A DNA stretch of 64,000 nucleotides from Orbilia blumenaviensis (GCA_036872755.1 JAVHNS010000007.1:1798001-1862000), one strand, 5' to 3'. Shown: positions 35,301-46,959, counted from the stretch's first letter. The notes: generated by a model not told the origin, from the sequence alone. Program-made: numbers and translations.

Positions 35301-36253
35301 TGCTAACATTCGGGCTAGCCTGGAACTAGTAGTAGCTCCTGTGGGGATAAATTTCTGTTCTCAGCGCGGTGCCTTACTTACCTTGCTTGCCGGGCTTAAT
35401 TACCTTGACTTAGTCACCACCAATACCACCACCAACTCCACCACCACCAAGTTGCAGGTGCAGGTATTATTATTACCACCACCACCATCATTGCATTGCA
35501 TTACCACTGCCAACCGGACCAAGGCTGTGAAGTTTCGCACCAGAATCTAGCCCGGGCCGTACATACGTACTGTACAGGCACGGTTCCAAATTCGAATTTC
35601 CTGTTCCATTGCAAATTGCAAAGCTTGCAAAGCAATCCTCATCCTCGTGCGGCGGAACAATCACTCGCACTACGTCAGCAAGGAAGCTGGGACGGACGGG
35701 GCCTCGCCCGCTTGCCTGCTTGTCCGCTTGCCTTGCATCTGCTGCATCTAGTGTGTCCGTCTGGCTGCTGTGCAGCTTCTGATATTAACCCTTCTCTTTT
35801 CTTTCCCAAACCTTTTTTTTTTTTTTTTCAGAATCTTAAGTGGTCAACCTGCAGTTCCGATAACCTGGGTTTTCGTGCTGCAGTTCGACGACTCCCCGTT
35901 TCCCCGGCTCTTCTTCTTCTGTCAGAACCACGTCCCGAATGGCCAAGAAAGATCGAGCGAATGTGATATAGCTCTGCATTATCATATGAGGAAGTATACT
36001 TGCTTTTATATAACTGAACCCACAACCGGTCCTGTCCCGACGTCCCCATCCTTCCGTCCTCCTGGGCCTTCGAATCCAGTTAACTTCCCACCTACTGTTG
36101 GATCGTCTTCTGACGGTTGGCCATTTGGACCTGGCCACCCGCCAACGCCAACCATCTAACGCAACACGCCTTCTGGCAATTTTGCCTCGTCATTTGGAGT
36201 TCTGTTCTACCTCGCTTTAGTTCCAGGATCGAATCGAAATTAAACCTACTATC
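29304..36253. other. About 7 kb gene-poor region
   Basis: No frame here has an ATG-initiated, domain-like or compositionally coding sequence on either strand. Contents seen: G-rich tract 29757-29770, poly-T tracts at 30048-30060 and 31126-31141, a G run near 32091-32100, TGAA/GAAT short repeats at 35043-35074, GTCCT repeated four times (35280-35299), ACC-rich triplets at 35417-35490, and pyrimidine-rich sequence nearing the Zn2Cys6 gene. The last 1-1.5 kb is plausibly a long 5' leader and promoter of that regulator. Non-coding transcripts or very small spliced genes could be missed. Confidence 0.5.
35043..35299. repeat. Short tandem repeats (TGAA/GAAT-type; GTCCT x4)
   Basis: Two simple repeats lie 200 bp apart: an imperfect TGAA/GAAT array at 35043-35074 and four perfect copies of GTCCT at 35280-35299. 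Both are upstream of the Zn2Cys6 regulator. Confidence 0.8.
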
Positions 36254-38691
36254 ATGTCGGTTCCCACTCGACATGTGCGCACTCGCACTGGTACGTTGCC
36301 TTAGATCTTCATTTTTTTTAAAAAAATCTTTTATTTTTTATTTCTTTTCCCCTGATTTTTGTATATTTAACTTACTCGACTGCTTTCCTGTTTCCACCCC
36401 TCTTTTTATACTACGAAGCTCCTTTTCCATTTTTCTAATTCTTAAAATATGATCATACAGGCTGCTGGACCTGTCGCTTCCGCAAGAAGAAGTGTGATGA
36501 GGCCCGGCCCGCATGTCAACAGTGCTCCCACCTACGATTGACATGCGATGGGTACGATGGCCAACCAGTATGGATGAAAGACCCGGAGGAAGCCGCCGAG
36601 AAGAAAGCAGATATTAAGAAGCAGATGGTAAGACGTAGCAGGCGGAGAAAGAAGAATCAAGATCCAAATAGGCCACAGATACCATCTCAGAGACCAAATA
36701 TCCCCCCCGCAAATGTTAACCCACCGACACCTCCTCCAACTACTGTTTCGAACGGCGATACTGGCTTCAAACAACAACCTGAACAAATATCCGGTATACC
36801 TCTGCCCATGAACATCGGCGATAATGATTTTCCAACAAGGTTTTCGACCTCGTCACCGGAGGAGTCCGGCTCCGTGGAATTTTCTTCCTTCAATATGGGG
36901 AGCATGCATTGGGCAGTCAACTTGCCGAGTTCACGACCGCAGAGCCATACATTGTCCCCACCTACAACCTGTACCCTACCGTCCCGGGAATCGACACGAG
37001 CGCCCTCGGTAGAAGATACTATTAAGGAGGACCCTGAAGAGGATATGGCCGAATATGATGCGGAGGGGGAGCCGGCAGACATAGAATTGCCGGATTCAAC
37101 CGATTCGTCTAACCACACAGAAATCGCGCGATACGGCGGCACCCGTAGACCCTCTATCCCGCCCTATCATTTTTCAGACCTTCAGATACAAACCGACAAC
37201 CAACTTGATATAAACCTAGCAAACTTATATCTAAGAACAATATTTGGTGTAACATATCGGGCACTCTCCGACGAGCAAGTCATCAGGTATAACGATGCAT
37301 TGATTGTTCCGATGTTCAATGACAACAAGTCGTTCCTCCATGGATGTCTTAGCAGCACAGCACTACACCTAACGGCAACGAATATCTCAGAGCATCAAAG
37401 GAAAGCCTTGGTTACAGAAGTTTTCCGCCATCGCCAGAAAAGTCTCAAGTCTCTAAAGTATCAAGTCGCCCATAGTAAGGACAATGCGGAACGCATTAAA
37501 ATTGCCGCAACTGTCTGTGCGCTTATCTCATTTGAAGTCTTCTCGCGGCGAACCGACTGGCGAGTCCACGTCAAAGCCGCCACCGACTGTGTAATACTTT
37601 TGAACTGGTGCCAACAACAACCAGCCCACCCTGGACAATGGTTTATCTACTCTCGAATTCTCTGGCTGGATATTCTTTCTTCGATAACAACCGGGGATAA
37701 ACCAGTCTTCTCTGATTTCTTCCGTAGGCTTTTATTTTTGCAACCAGAAGCACGGAACAAAGTTAATCGCCTGGTTGAAATGACCGGATGCGAGGATTCC
37801 GTCCTGTACCTCATATCGGAAATAACATGTCTTGAGCACTGGAAGTTTGAGAACATAACATCACAACCAGAACATCTATTTATACCGGAACTTGACCGCA
37901 GGGCAACAATTTTTGATCTGGAACTAAAACGGTTGGCTATCCCCGATCTCAAAAACAGGAGCCCCAGGTCAGATTACAACTATTGGAACTACAATTCTGT
38001 GCACACTTCACCACATGCTGAAGAGGTGGATTTCTCGGAAAGCGAATTTGGTGACGATGTGTCAGACGGAGATTCTGATTTTGACGGTGATGACGACGAC
38101 GACGTCTCCTATGTTGACGAAGACCCGTCACAAGAAGTCAACGAGGTTGTCGATGGAATTGCTCGGAGGAATTCGAGTTTTACAGCATTAGATACATCAT
38201 ATCATCACATCAACCCCACATCACCAACCGAAACTGACGGTGGCGACGTCTTTGTCCCCGAAAATACCAATAAATTAATCGAGGATCGTGGCACCTTTAG
38301 GAAGGCCGTTACAGAAGCATTCAGGATTATGGCTAGAGTCTACCTCCGCATTGTGGCATATGGGTTTAACCCAAGAGACCCTGAATGCCAGTCTCTACTA
38401 CAGGAAATGCTCGCGGTCATAGACTTCATCCCCAGTCTTTACATGGGTTATGAACGTTCAATAATATCCCCACTCTTGATTGTCGGGTCGCTCGCCATAC
38501 GACCAATCGACAAGCAGACTATCTCCGCAAGGTTGAAAAAGACGCCACATATGGCCAAGTACGGCAATCTGGGGAATGTCGACAAGATTCTAACGGAGAT
38601 TTGGTCAAGGGACTGGGTTACAGACCGTCGACTGCCAGTACCGTGGCGACAAGTTATGAGAGAGAAGGGTTGGGAGTACCTCATGGTTTGA
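36254..38691 (+). CDS. Zn(II)2Cys6 transcription factor, two exons (755 aa)
   Basis: Exons 36254-36290 and 36461-38691, 2268 nt, with a 170-nt intron that splits the glycine just before the first zinc-binding Cys. The DNA-binding domain is at residues 13-42 with exact C-X2-C-X6-C-X6-C-X2-C-X6-C spacing (CWTCRFRKKKC, then CQQC and LTC). A basic patch follows (RRSRRRKKN). Residues about 215-450 and 570-750 resemble the fungal-specific regulatory domain of the Fungal_trans_2 type, including LWLDILSSITTGDKP. A highly acidic insert (residues about 590-630, DGDSDFDGDDDDD) interrupts that region. No target pathway can be read from neighbours, since none forms a cluster. The gene is flanked by long non-coding regions on both sides. 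Confidence 0.88.
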
Positions 38692-40582
38692 AAGAGTACC
38701 CCTTGCGTCTGTTTTATCTGCGTCATGATTGTTGCCGGTCTTCGCGTGTTCAGCTTTTGTTATTGATCTTCCGCATCATTTCCTATTGGGAACTACCAAC
38801 AAAAGTACTTTACCAACATCTATTGGGCCGGGTCACTAATTGCATCAACCCGGTACTCTATATTCTTATCCCATTCATGCATGTTGACTGTCCTTCTTTT
38901 CCAATTTCATTTGCGGCACTTTTTGTTTGGAAGGCTCCATAATACCCCGGCGCAACATTTTGGAGGGATCTTTTCCAATTTTTGTTTCTTTTTCTTCTTA
39001 TTTGAATATTATATAACGCTTCTTCTCTTAATGTTCTGATTAATGGTCTTAAACCACATGCATGGGATGACTTTGTTTCGTTCGTGGAATCTTCATATCG
39101 ATTTTTTTTGGTTTTAGCCTTCTCTCAGAAGTTAACTCCGGTCCTCTACAGCCCCAGATGGATCAATCTGTCCTGCAATGCCCTACTCCTCTCTTTTCTA
39201 TTTGATGTTTGAAAAAAAAAAGCTTTGACTTCATTCATTCATTCACGTGTGCTTTGTTTTTTTTAGATGCATGCATGCATGAGCAAAACGTATCGATATT
39301 GCCGACCCCAAATGTCTATGCCTAAAATGCGGCTTATTCCGCCAAGGCAAGAAATAGCGAATTGTCAAGCGAAACCACCCAAAAAAGGCTCGCGGAAGAG
39401 ACCCTCTCCCAAGATCAAGAAAACAAAAAGACAAAAAAAGAACATGATTGATTATTCATCATGCGTGATCCAATTGATTGTGCTTTGGCATAAATAGGTG
39501 CATACGCTCGCGTAATTTACAGAACGTGAACGGCTCCGGAAAAGGTATCCGTTGAGACCGTTGATTGGGTATTTTTTTTGACATATCTGGTTCCGTTTTG
39601 CGGTTTTGTCCGCAGGAGCTGTAGCTAACTTGCTGGTTGGCTCCTTCGAGTTTCTTTCTTTTTTTTATAACGAACATATGTTGTATCCCGGTTTGCGGGG
39701 TAGTTGCGATCCAGCTGTTGGATGCAAGGCGATGGAGGTCCGTTCCTTGGTGGTTCGCGAGACGGTGTCAGTGTGGTTGTCGTATTCGGTTGCGCCCCAA
39801 TAGGTCCATGCGCAACATTTTGGATGATATTATATATCGATGGTGTCACGGTTACACTTTTAAAGGTTGGTATTTGTTCCGAAGGGGAAGTACCAGGTAC
39901 TTATTACTATCAGTTGCGAAGGTACCAAGACAAATATTTAGAATTTCTAGAAAGAAACGGCTTTTAGAATTCAAAAGCCGCATGGCTTCTGCCGGCTTGC
40001 AGGCTTTGTCATTGTCACACACGCATTCTCTATCTAGACTTATCTCCATAATCCCTGTAATATTGTGAACATGCGGTGTTTGGCGTGAAACGAATAGTAA
40101 ATTTAAACCCCATAGATTGTTAGACTGAGGTCCTAGGACCGGGACTAACTAGAGGGATACATCAGAGAGCGCCAATATCAAAGCGTATTCCTCTTGGAGC
40201 CTTTCAAAAAAAAGCTTATCCCATCCTGCGGAAAGTAGAAGTGTGGGGGTTTAATCCCACAGCTTTCTCCCCTGTCGCAAGCTTGAGAAAAATGCCAAAG
40301 GTACTACCAAGCAATCGATTGAGAAGCGAATGATTGGTAGGACTAGCTCCTATAATTTTGTATAGAACAAACAAATCGATCATCAACCCCGCGCGCGGGC
40401 GAGAACCCACCCCTACAGTTTGAAATCTCGTTGTATTAAATCATAATCCAGCCCTGCGTAGTCTTATCAGAACAAAAAAGACTAATGTACATGGAAACTC
40501 CGCCCCAATAATGCAAGTTTTACCCTTCTAAAGTCCGGAAAAGAAAACGAAAAAGAAACGCCGGGTAATGTGATTTTGTCCT
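38692..40582. other. Intergenic region, 1.9 kb, no gene seen
   Basis: The region holds poly-A/T tracts, an ATGC tetranucleotide run at 39267-39281, and short frames without ATG starts or domains. It contains the 3' ends of the Zn2Cys6 gene and of the URI-like gene. Confidence 0.45.
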
Positions 40583-42956
40583 TTAAGGCATCTGGCTCTT
40601 GACTCTCCCCGCTTTGAACCTGCTGACTTTCTTCTTTTCCAAGTTTTCGTCAATGGGAACTTCCATCTTTTCTTCCTCCGTCTCGACAAACCCACCCTGT
40701 CGTTGGATGAGCTTGTTACGCATATTATAGTATGCGGCTGAGACTTCACGCTGGTGAATTTCTGGGTTAAGTTCATCGGGAGCAGTTGGAGCTCTTTCGA
40801 TGGATGATGGTGATTTGGCTTCCCATGTTGGCGCACGTTCTATGACTGAAGAGGCCATGATTGGGCGATCTTCGTCAGAGAGTTCAGCGCCGAGCGGGTC
40901 CAGTGCTGGGGCAGGGGCTGGCTCCTTTGCTTTTGGTTTAGTTGTTGATTTTGAGGGGGGCGTTTTGCGGGTGGGCATTTTACCCGATGGCGTTGGAGCG
41001 GTTGGGGCGTTAGTGGATGGAGTGCGTTCAATGATTTCGTAGGAGCCTGGAGTAGGCGTAGCCCTTTCGACGACCCCAGAAATCGCGGGAGGTGCTTTTT
41101 CAATTGCCGATTGCTCCTTTGCTTTCTGAACCTGCCTCGCAGCCTTGAACAAAGACGGAAGTTTCTTCTTCGGTTGCTCTGTGGTATTCTGGAAGTACCG
41201 TGCCTCTTGGTCTGCTGTACCTGGGCCGAAGATCATGTCAAGGATACTTGGATCAATATCCTCGTCATCGAATTCGTTCCCGACGAGTTGAGAGGCGTTG
41301 GATGGAGGTTTTGAAAGAGGAATCGGCCCTTCTGGGGCAGGAGCAATGTCAAGCTCTTCTGCAAATCGGACGCCTTTTTTCTCGGAAGCCTTCTTCTTTT
41401 CCTTTTCCTTCTTTGGTTGCTCTTCCACCGGAATAGCCTTGTTTTGCTCTGTATTAGCTGCTAGGGCCTTCGATTCTGCTTCAACTTCGGCAGCGACTTG
41501 GGCTGCCTTTTCCCTGGCTTCAATCTTCTTTTGTAGAAGCATCATCTCTCGTCTGACCTTGTTCGAGACTAGGCGTCCCTTTGATCGACCCCACTGGTCT
41601 TCATTCTCTTCTTCTTCTTCATCCTCGTCCTCATCCTCATCCTCTTCGTCGTCGTAGTCGTCCTCATCCTCGTCTAGTTCAATCTCTGCGACGATGTTGT
41701 TCATCTCTCGCATGTTGTACTTTATCATCTCTTCTCTCATCTGAGCGTCCTCCTCCGACTCCTCAACATTTGGTAAATTGTTGAAAGGGTCTTCAGAGTC
41801 CTCGTCTAGATCCTCATCGTCATCTGAGTCATCCAAGACTCTGATTCTTGCAATTCCTTCTTTTTGGGGTGCCCCCGGTTTCGTCTGTTCTGGCGTGGTT
41901 AAGTCCACGGGCGATGGTGCAACCGACACAATCTCCTTGATAGACACTTCTTCTTTGGGGACTGGTTGTGGTGCTTCTTCTTTGACGTCGGGGACAAGTT
42001 TTGCCTTCACTCGCTTCTCAGTCAGGATCATTCCAGTCTGCGTCGAGTATTCCTTCTCCGTAGATTCAATCCGCTTCGGGGTTTTAGGCTGGGCCTTCGA
42101 CTTCGGCTTCTGCTGTATCTGATCTTTCGAGGGAGGCTTCTTATTGGAAGTGGTTGCTTTAGAGGTCGAGGGTTCTGAAGGAGCGCTATCTATCACCTTG
42201 GGTTTCTCCTGTGGTTTGGCGGCGTCTGCCTTCTTCTCCTTCTCTTTCTGCTTCTTCGACAATGTATCAACCAACGGCTGGAAACTTTCTATCGCCGCTG
42301 TGACATTGAATGGTTTCGCGGATCCTCCAGCGGCGGGATTAACGTCCGATTCTGTTTTGTAGATTAGCCAGAGACGTTTCGTAAAGGGTTCTTAGAGCAG
42401 CGACGTACTGATGACCACGCCCTTTTCGTCCAAGTCTTCCCTGATATCCATCACAGGCAACCCTTCCTCATTCGTCAACTGTCCGGAGTTTTTGATAACG
42501 CGTACATTTTCCAAGGTTGCTTCGCCGAGCTCGAGCTGTTTCTCGATATTGTTGATGTTTCCTTGGATATCTAAACTCGTAAGCCTTTGCTCTTGAAAAT
42601 ATGGATAAGAATAGACAGATAAGAATAAAAGTAAGAGCCTGAAGATAGAATGGGTTAAACTAACAGTCTATCCGGTGCCTGACGGCTTCAGCGACCTGCA
42701 CCGGCCCACGCTTGACGCCTTCTTTGTCACCGAGGAAGGTGGTGATTTCCTCCCTCGTGACAACATCTCCACCAAAATCGTCTGCGATGGTAAGGATCGT
42801 ATCCCTCCCTGCAGTTTTTGGTAGCGATAGAAGCTCTTCTTTAAGCCCCTCGTACTCTGCAGAATGTATCTGCCAGTGCTTGAGCGCCTTCCGGAGTTTA
42901 ACGATAGATGTTTCGAGCTGTAGCCTCTGCTTTTCGGTGACTTCGACGGTATCCAT
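40583..42956 (-). CDS. URI/Bud27-like unconventional prefoldin with DUF3835-type C-terminus, three exons (740 aa)
   Basis: Exons 42956-42665, 42570-42409 and 42351-40583, 2223 nt. Residues 1-150 form the prefoldin alpha-type hairpin: a first helix (EKQRLQLETSIVKLRKALKHWQ), a beta segment (ILTIADDFGGDVVTREEI) and a second heptad helix created by the first splice (RHRIDYIQGNINNIEKQLEL). A Lys/Glu/Pro-rich middle follows, with acidic blocks at about 330-410. Near residues 550-660 a short motif of form (I/V)E(R/K)xP occurs five times. The end, EKKKVSRFKAGRVK, matches the conserved C-terminal box of fungal DUF3835 proteins. URI proteins act with RPB5 and the R2TP/prefoldin-like complex in assembling RNA polymerases and in TOR-linked translation control. 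The function here is by family. Confidence 0.8.
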
Positions 42957-43275
42957 TGTGACGGTGGAATTGGTGATGGCTTTCAATACAGAGAAAGAAG
43001 CTGTGAAGAGAGGAAGGAGGAGGAGGCAGTGGAAGAAGGATCCAGGGAAGAAAATTTTGGCGGTAGTGGGGAGGAAGACTCAAGAGTTTACGCCGACAAG
43101 GTTCTGCTTGCGGCTTAAAAGCTTAGGCCAAGCCCGCCTTGCTCTCTAAGCAGGCGTCCAACCGCGTCTTCAACCTCAACCCAACCAACCCACCAAGCAC
43201 CAACTGGCTCGCGATATGCTCACCGCCCCTCCTATCCATACCCTCACGTCTCCTTAACGTACACCGACTCTCGCG
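42957..43275. promoter_or_regulatory. Divergent promoter region between URI-like gene and TFB3
   Basis: Only 319 bp separate the two starts. This is the most compact divergent pair in the window. The part next to the URI start is GA/GGA-rich. Confidence 0.55.
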
Positions 43276-44484
43276 ATGCCGTCGATAACAAACTCCACCG
43301 CGGCGGCGATTGCTCGCGCCCGCGAAAACGCCATAAACCGTGGCGGAGACGCCGACGAGATCTGTCCGGTGTGCAAATCCTCCCGCTACCTCAACCCCAA
43401 CATGCGATTTCTCGTAAATCCGGAGTGCTACCACAAGATGTGCGAATCCTGTGTCGATAGATTGTTCTCTCAGGGTCCTTCGCAGTGCCCTGTCGTGGGA
43501 TGCGATAAGATTCTACGGAAGCAGAAGTTTAGGAAGCAGACGTTTGAGGATATTCAGGTGGAGAGGGAGGTTGATGTCAGGAAAAGGATTGCAAGGACGT
43601 CAGTACTCCCTTGGAACTTCAATTGTGGTGGCGGGGCTCCGGCTGACAAGAGTGTGCTGGACAGCTTCAATAAGCGTCAAGAAGACTTTCCCTCCCTGAA
43701 AGAATTCAACGACTATCTGGAAGAAGTGGAGACTGTCACTTTCAATTTGCTTAACAGCATCGATGTGGGTGATACGGAAGCCAAAATTATTGCTTTTGAA
43801 CAGTCAAACAAGTCGTCGATTCTTCAGAATGCTGCGAAGGCTGCACAAGAACAACAATTCGCGCTCGCACAAAGAGAGTTTGAGAAGGAGCAGCACCGAA
43901 AGGCAAAGGAGTTTGAAAACGAGATCGAAGCCGAGGAGAAGCGTGATAAGGCTGAGCATAAAGCCAACCTTCTCAGGGCTCTGGAGGCAGATAATCCAGA
44001 TGCAGAGGTGGCGAAGGTGAATAGGTTGGCGAGAAAGAAGAGTTCAATGAGAAGGGAGAATCAAGAACGGCGGGCACGAGAACTGGAAGCTGCAAGAAAT
44101 GCGCCAGCGTTTCAATTCATGGCGAATCTCAATAGGGTCGCAGAAGAGGCACCTCCAGAGAAATTCGACCCCGTTGACGGATATGACGAAACAAATAGGT
44201 ACTTCGTGTACCGAGATAAATATGAGAGCCCGTATGTTTTGCCCTTTCAGCTTTTCTTGGAACGAGTTTATCTAACAGCTTCAAATAGATGGTTGGACGA
44301 CTACCAGAAGGATAAGCCAACGCTGGCGGGTGGATACCTATTCCAGCAATATTATGAGAGAGCCATCTTTGAGGCATTCTCTGGGGTCGGGTGTTTTATT
44401 GAAGACCCTCCTGCCGTGGATGCGGAAGGCGAGCCGGCTCTGCAGGCCTCGTTCGATACGCCAATGATAGACTCTTCCGTTTAA
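43276..44484 (+). CDS. TFB3: TFIIH subunit TFB3/MAT1, three exons (361 aa)
   Basis: Exons 43276-43598, 43665-44231 and 44289-44484, 1086 nt. TFB3 bridges the kinase module to core TFIIH in transcription initiation and repair. The N-terminal RING finger covers residues about 35-85 (CPVCKSSRYL, YHKMCESCVDRLF, CPVVGCDKILRKQKF). Next is the helical domain (RKRIARTFNKRQEDFPSLKE after splicing; YLEEVETVTFNLLN) and a long charged helix (about 160-270). The C-terminal kinase-binding region is PWLDDYQ, AGGYLFQQYYERAIFEAFSG. Both introns (66 and 57 nt) are multiples of three without stop codons, so the unspliced frame reads straight through; splicing is inferred because it restores the family sequence and each intron has a proper donor and acceptor. 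Confidence 0.93.
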   Translation: MPSITNSTAAAIARARENAINRGGDADEICPVCKSSRYLNPNMRFLVNPECYHKMCESCVDRLFSQGPSQCPVVGCDKILRKQKFRKQTFEDIQVEREVDVRKRIARTSVLPWNFNCGGGAPADKSVLDSFNKRQEDFPSLKEFNDYLEEVETVTFNLLNSIDVGDTEAKIIAFEQSNKSSILQNAAKAAQEQQFALAQREFEKEQHRKAKEFENEIEAEEKRDKAEHKANLLRALEADNPDAEVAKVNRLARKKSSMRRENQERRARELEAARNAPAFQFMANLNRVAEEAPPEKFDPVDGYDETNRYFVYRDKYESPYVLPFQLFLERVYLTASNRWLDDYQKDKPTLAGGYLFQQYYERAIFEAFSGVGCFIEDPPAVDAEGEPALQASFDTPMIDSSV

Positions 44485-44838
44485 TATCCTCGACCAGCCG
44501 GCCTGGTATAGCTTAGTGATGTATTTTTATTTTGCGAGCGATGTTTTAGAGCATGTGGGACGGCGTCTCGGTATTCACAGGTTTTATCAGTTCAGTTCTT
44601 TATATAGATGACATCCTCTGGCGCCACGGACAGGCAGATTGGTATGGGTTTACTAAACATACATTATATCGAAACAGCAAACTTGTTTAAGAATTGGATA
44701 TTAGTTCTAAAATGAAGAGTTATATTTAACCCACCGAGAAAAAGTGAGCGAGAATAGTGCCAGCACCCAATTAATAACCTCCTTAAACAATATTGGCATG
44801 TGCGGCCTGTCACCATACATCCATTCGCAAACCAAACC
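44485..44838. other. Convergent 3' intergenic region
   Basis: A 354-bp gap lies between the stops of TFB3 and folylpolyglutamate synthase. It should contain both 3' UTRs. Nothing else is seen. Confidence 0.5.
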
Positions 44839-46959
44839 TTAGTTGGGGAGTATAGCTGCATCCTCCCCATCTTCTACTACTTCTAAGAACCCACCAACCA
44901 AATGCAAGCTTCCCGTAACCAATACTTGGCTCTTTCCTTCCAGCTTTCTGATTGCTTCCACGGTCTCTTGAATGGTTTCCATCACATGGACCTCTGCTGT
45001 GCTCCCTGTTTCAGGCCAGGCCTTTGCAAGTCCCTTTTGAACCTTGAGCGTATCAACGGCCTCGCTACTGATATTAATACTAATAAGATCTGTTTTAAGC
45101 GTGGTTAGCGCATTCGCCCCGTCCCATTTTTGATTTATGTGTGATTGGAGCGAGGAAGTATACTGACCAAGTTTGGTGGTGTGATCACTGTAGGTTCGAT
45201 TCGTAGTGAAGAAAACATGGGTAAAGATGTCTCCACCTAACTGATCCTTTAAAATCTGATTAAGATCTTTGGCTAGTTGTTGCGCATCTCTGGTTTGCTG
45301 GTTGAACAGTAGCACGATGTTTTTGTATTCACTGCATTCCAAATAATTAGCATTAATGCCCAATTGTATCCGAAATTGAAGCAAACTTACCTCCGATCTA
45401 CGCTGGCGAACCATTTGCCTGCCTCCATGATACTGTCTTTGGTATGCGCACCGTCGACACACCACTCAACACCATCTTCGGCGATAATCTGACATCGTCC
45501 TTTCCACACTGCCGTTTCTAATCCCTTCTTGACCTCCTCTGGTAGGGTTTCGCCAGTTCCGACCCCGATATCCTTTCCTGTACATCTTTTTATGTGTTCC
45601 TCGACCATCTTAACCGCCAGGCTTGCATTTCCCTTCTGAAATTCACCTGCCAGGCCTAATTTCACTTTCTCTATTCCCTTCAGAACCGGCACAACTTCAA
45701 AATCAATCTTCTTTTCTTCCACTCTTTCATTGATGGTCTTCATGGCCTCTTCTTCTTGTGGTACACTCATTCCTTTCGATCCAGTTTTGAAGATACCAGC
45801 CTTATGCCATGCGATGCTACCAAGAGTATGTCCCAATAATCCGACGTGGTCAATCCCGAGCCTCGTGATCCCAGTCACCGTTGGGGCTTCAACGACGTTT
45901 GTAGAATCATGCTCTCCTCCGACGCCAACTTCCAAAATAACCGTATCACAACCTTCCCTCAGATAAGTATGCAATGCTAGCATCGTCAAAAACCGAAAGT
46001 ACATGGGTTTATGCCCATCACTCAAGCCTCCTAGCCCCTCTCTTCTGCCGGATTCTTCAAGTCGATCATAGAGTTCGAAAAAGTATTTGGTGAAAAGCGC
46101 CTCAGAGATCGGGTGGCCATTGATTTGAATTCGCTCCCGTACGGCTTTAAGATGTGGGGATGTATATGTTCCTATCTTTCGGGGGAATTGATAGTCTGGG
46201 GATAGGGAGTACTGGCGGAGGATCGAGGTTATGAAGGCACATGTTGAACCTTTACCTTTTGTGCCAGCGACGTGCAAGATTGATAGAGGCGTGAAATCAG
46301 ATGGCTATTGTATGATATTTCACCCCCACCGATTAGCTCAAAAGCTATATTGAAGTTATTTTCATTCGTGCGCGCCGTGCGGTAGCAGCAATTTGCGTTG
46401 CCGACGTCGTATTTTTCCCGCATACATGAAAAATGCATCTCGACACAATCCAATGCAATAGCTAAACAAACTAACCTTGTATTCTGCTCGCCGAAACCAC
46501 TCGATCATTTCCGGCATAGACTTCTGATTCGAGTACCCCGGGTTCTTGCGGAGCGCCTCCAGCGCCGCAAAATTCGACTGAAAGCTGTTGAGCGCCGTTA
46601 TTGCGTCCTGCGTGCCTCGACATCCAGCCTATTAGTCATGCGGGTCCAAACGTTATAAACTTATATTCAAATCCACATGTACTATTTCGAATTTTGGTAT
46701 TATCAATGAAAAAAGTGGTGGGTGGGGTGCTTACGGCATAAGTCCTCTCCCCTGTTGTACCGGCAGGGGCCGGGGAAGCTTCAATTTGTGCCATTTCTGA
46801 AGTATCTGAAGAGTATGCCCTCAAAGAACCAAGTTTCGCTGGTGTGGATATTGTAGATGCAAAGGTTGGGTTTGGAGGCGAATTGTAGCTACGACACTGC
46901 TGCAGCGGCGGCCGGCCCGATGAGACTCGAAAGAAAGGAAGAGGGCGGGTGTACTTCAT
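44839..46959 (-). CDS. MET7: Folylpolyglutamate synthase, four exons (587 aa)
   Basis: Exons 46959-46735, 46607-46476, 46304-45391 and 45331-44839, 1764 nt; introns 127, 171 and 59 nt. The enzyme adds glutamates to folates with ATP, retaining them in the cell and supporting methionine and nucleotide synthesis. Motifs: ATP-binding loop HVAGTKGKGSTCAF, YTSPHLKAVRERIQI, the metal/substrate site LEVGVGGEHDSTN, the ligase signature TGITRLGIDHVGLLGHT, and CVDGAHTKDSI. The N-terminus (MKYTRPLPFFRVSSGRPP) is basic and hydroxylated like a mitochondrial presequence. A second in-frame Met at residue 56 (MAQIEAS), before the catalytic part, would give a cytosolic form; dual forms from two starts are known for this family. 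The placement of intron 1's acceptor just before DAITALNS follows the family pattern. Confidence 0.92.

Noticed and set aside
39637..40068. 143-codon plus-strand frame
   Set aside because: It has no ATG at its start, Arg/Cys-rich low-quality sequence and no similarity to a known domain.
42409..42664. Possible frameshift in exon 2 of the URI-like gene
   Set aside because: Recounting the bases against the antisense frame showed no extra nucleotides; exons 42956-42665, 42570-42409 and 42351-40583 sum to a multiple of three and rebuild the prefoldin helix.
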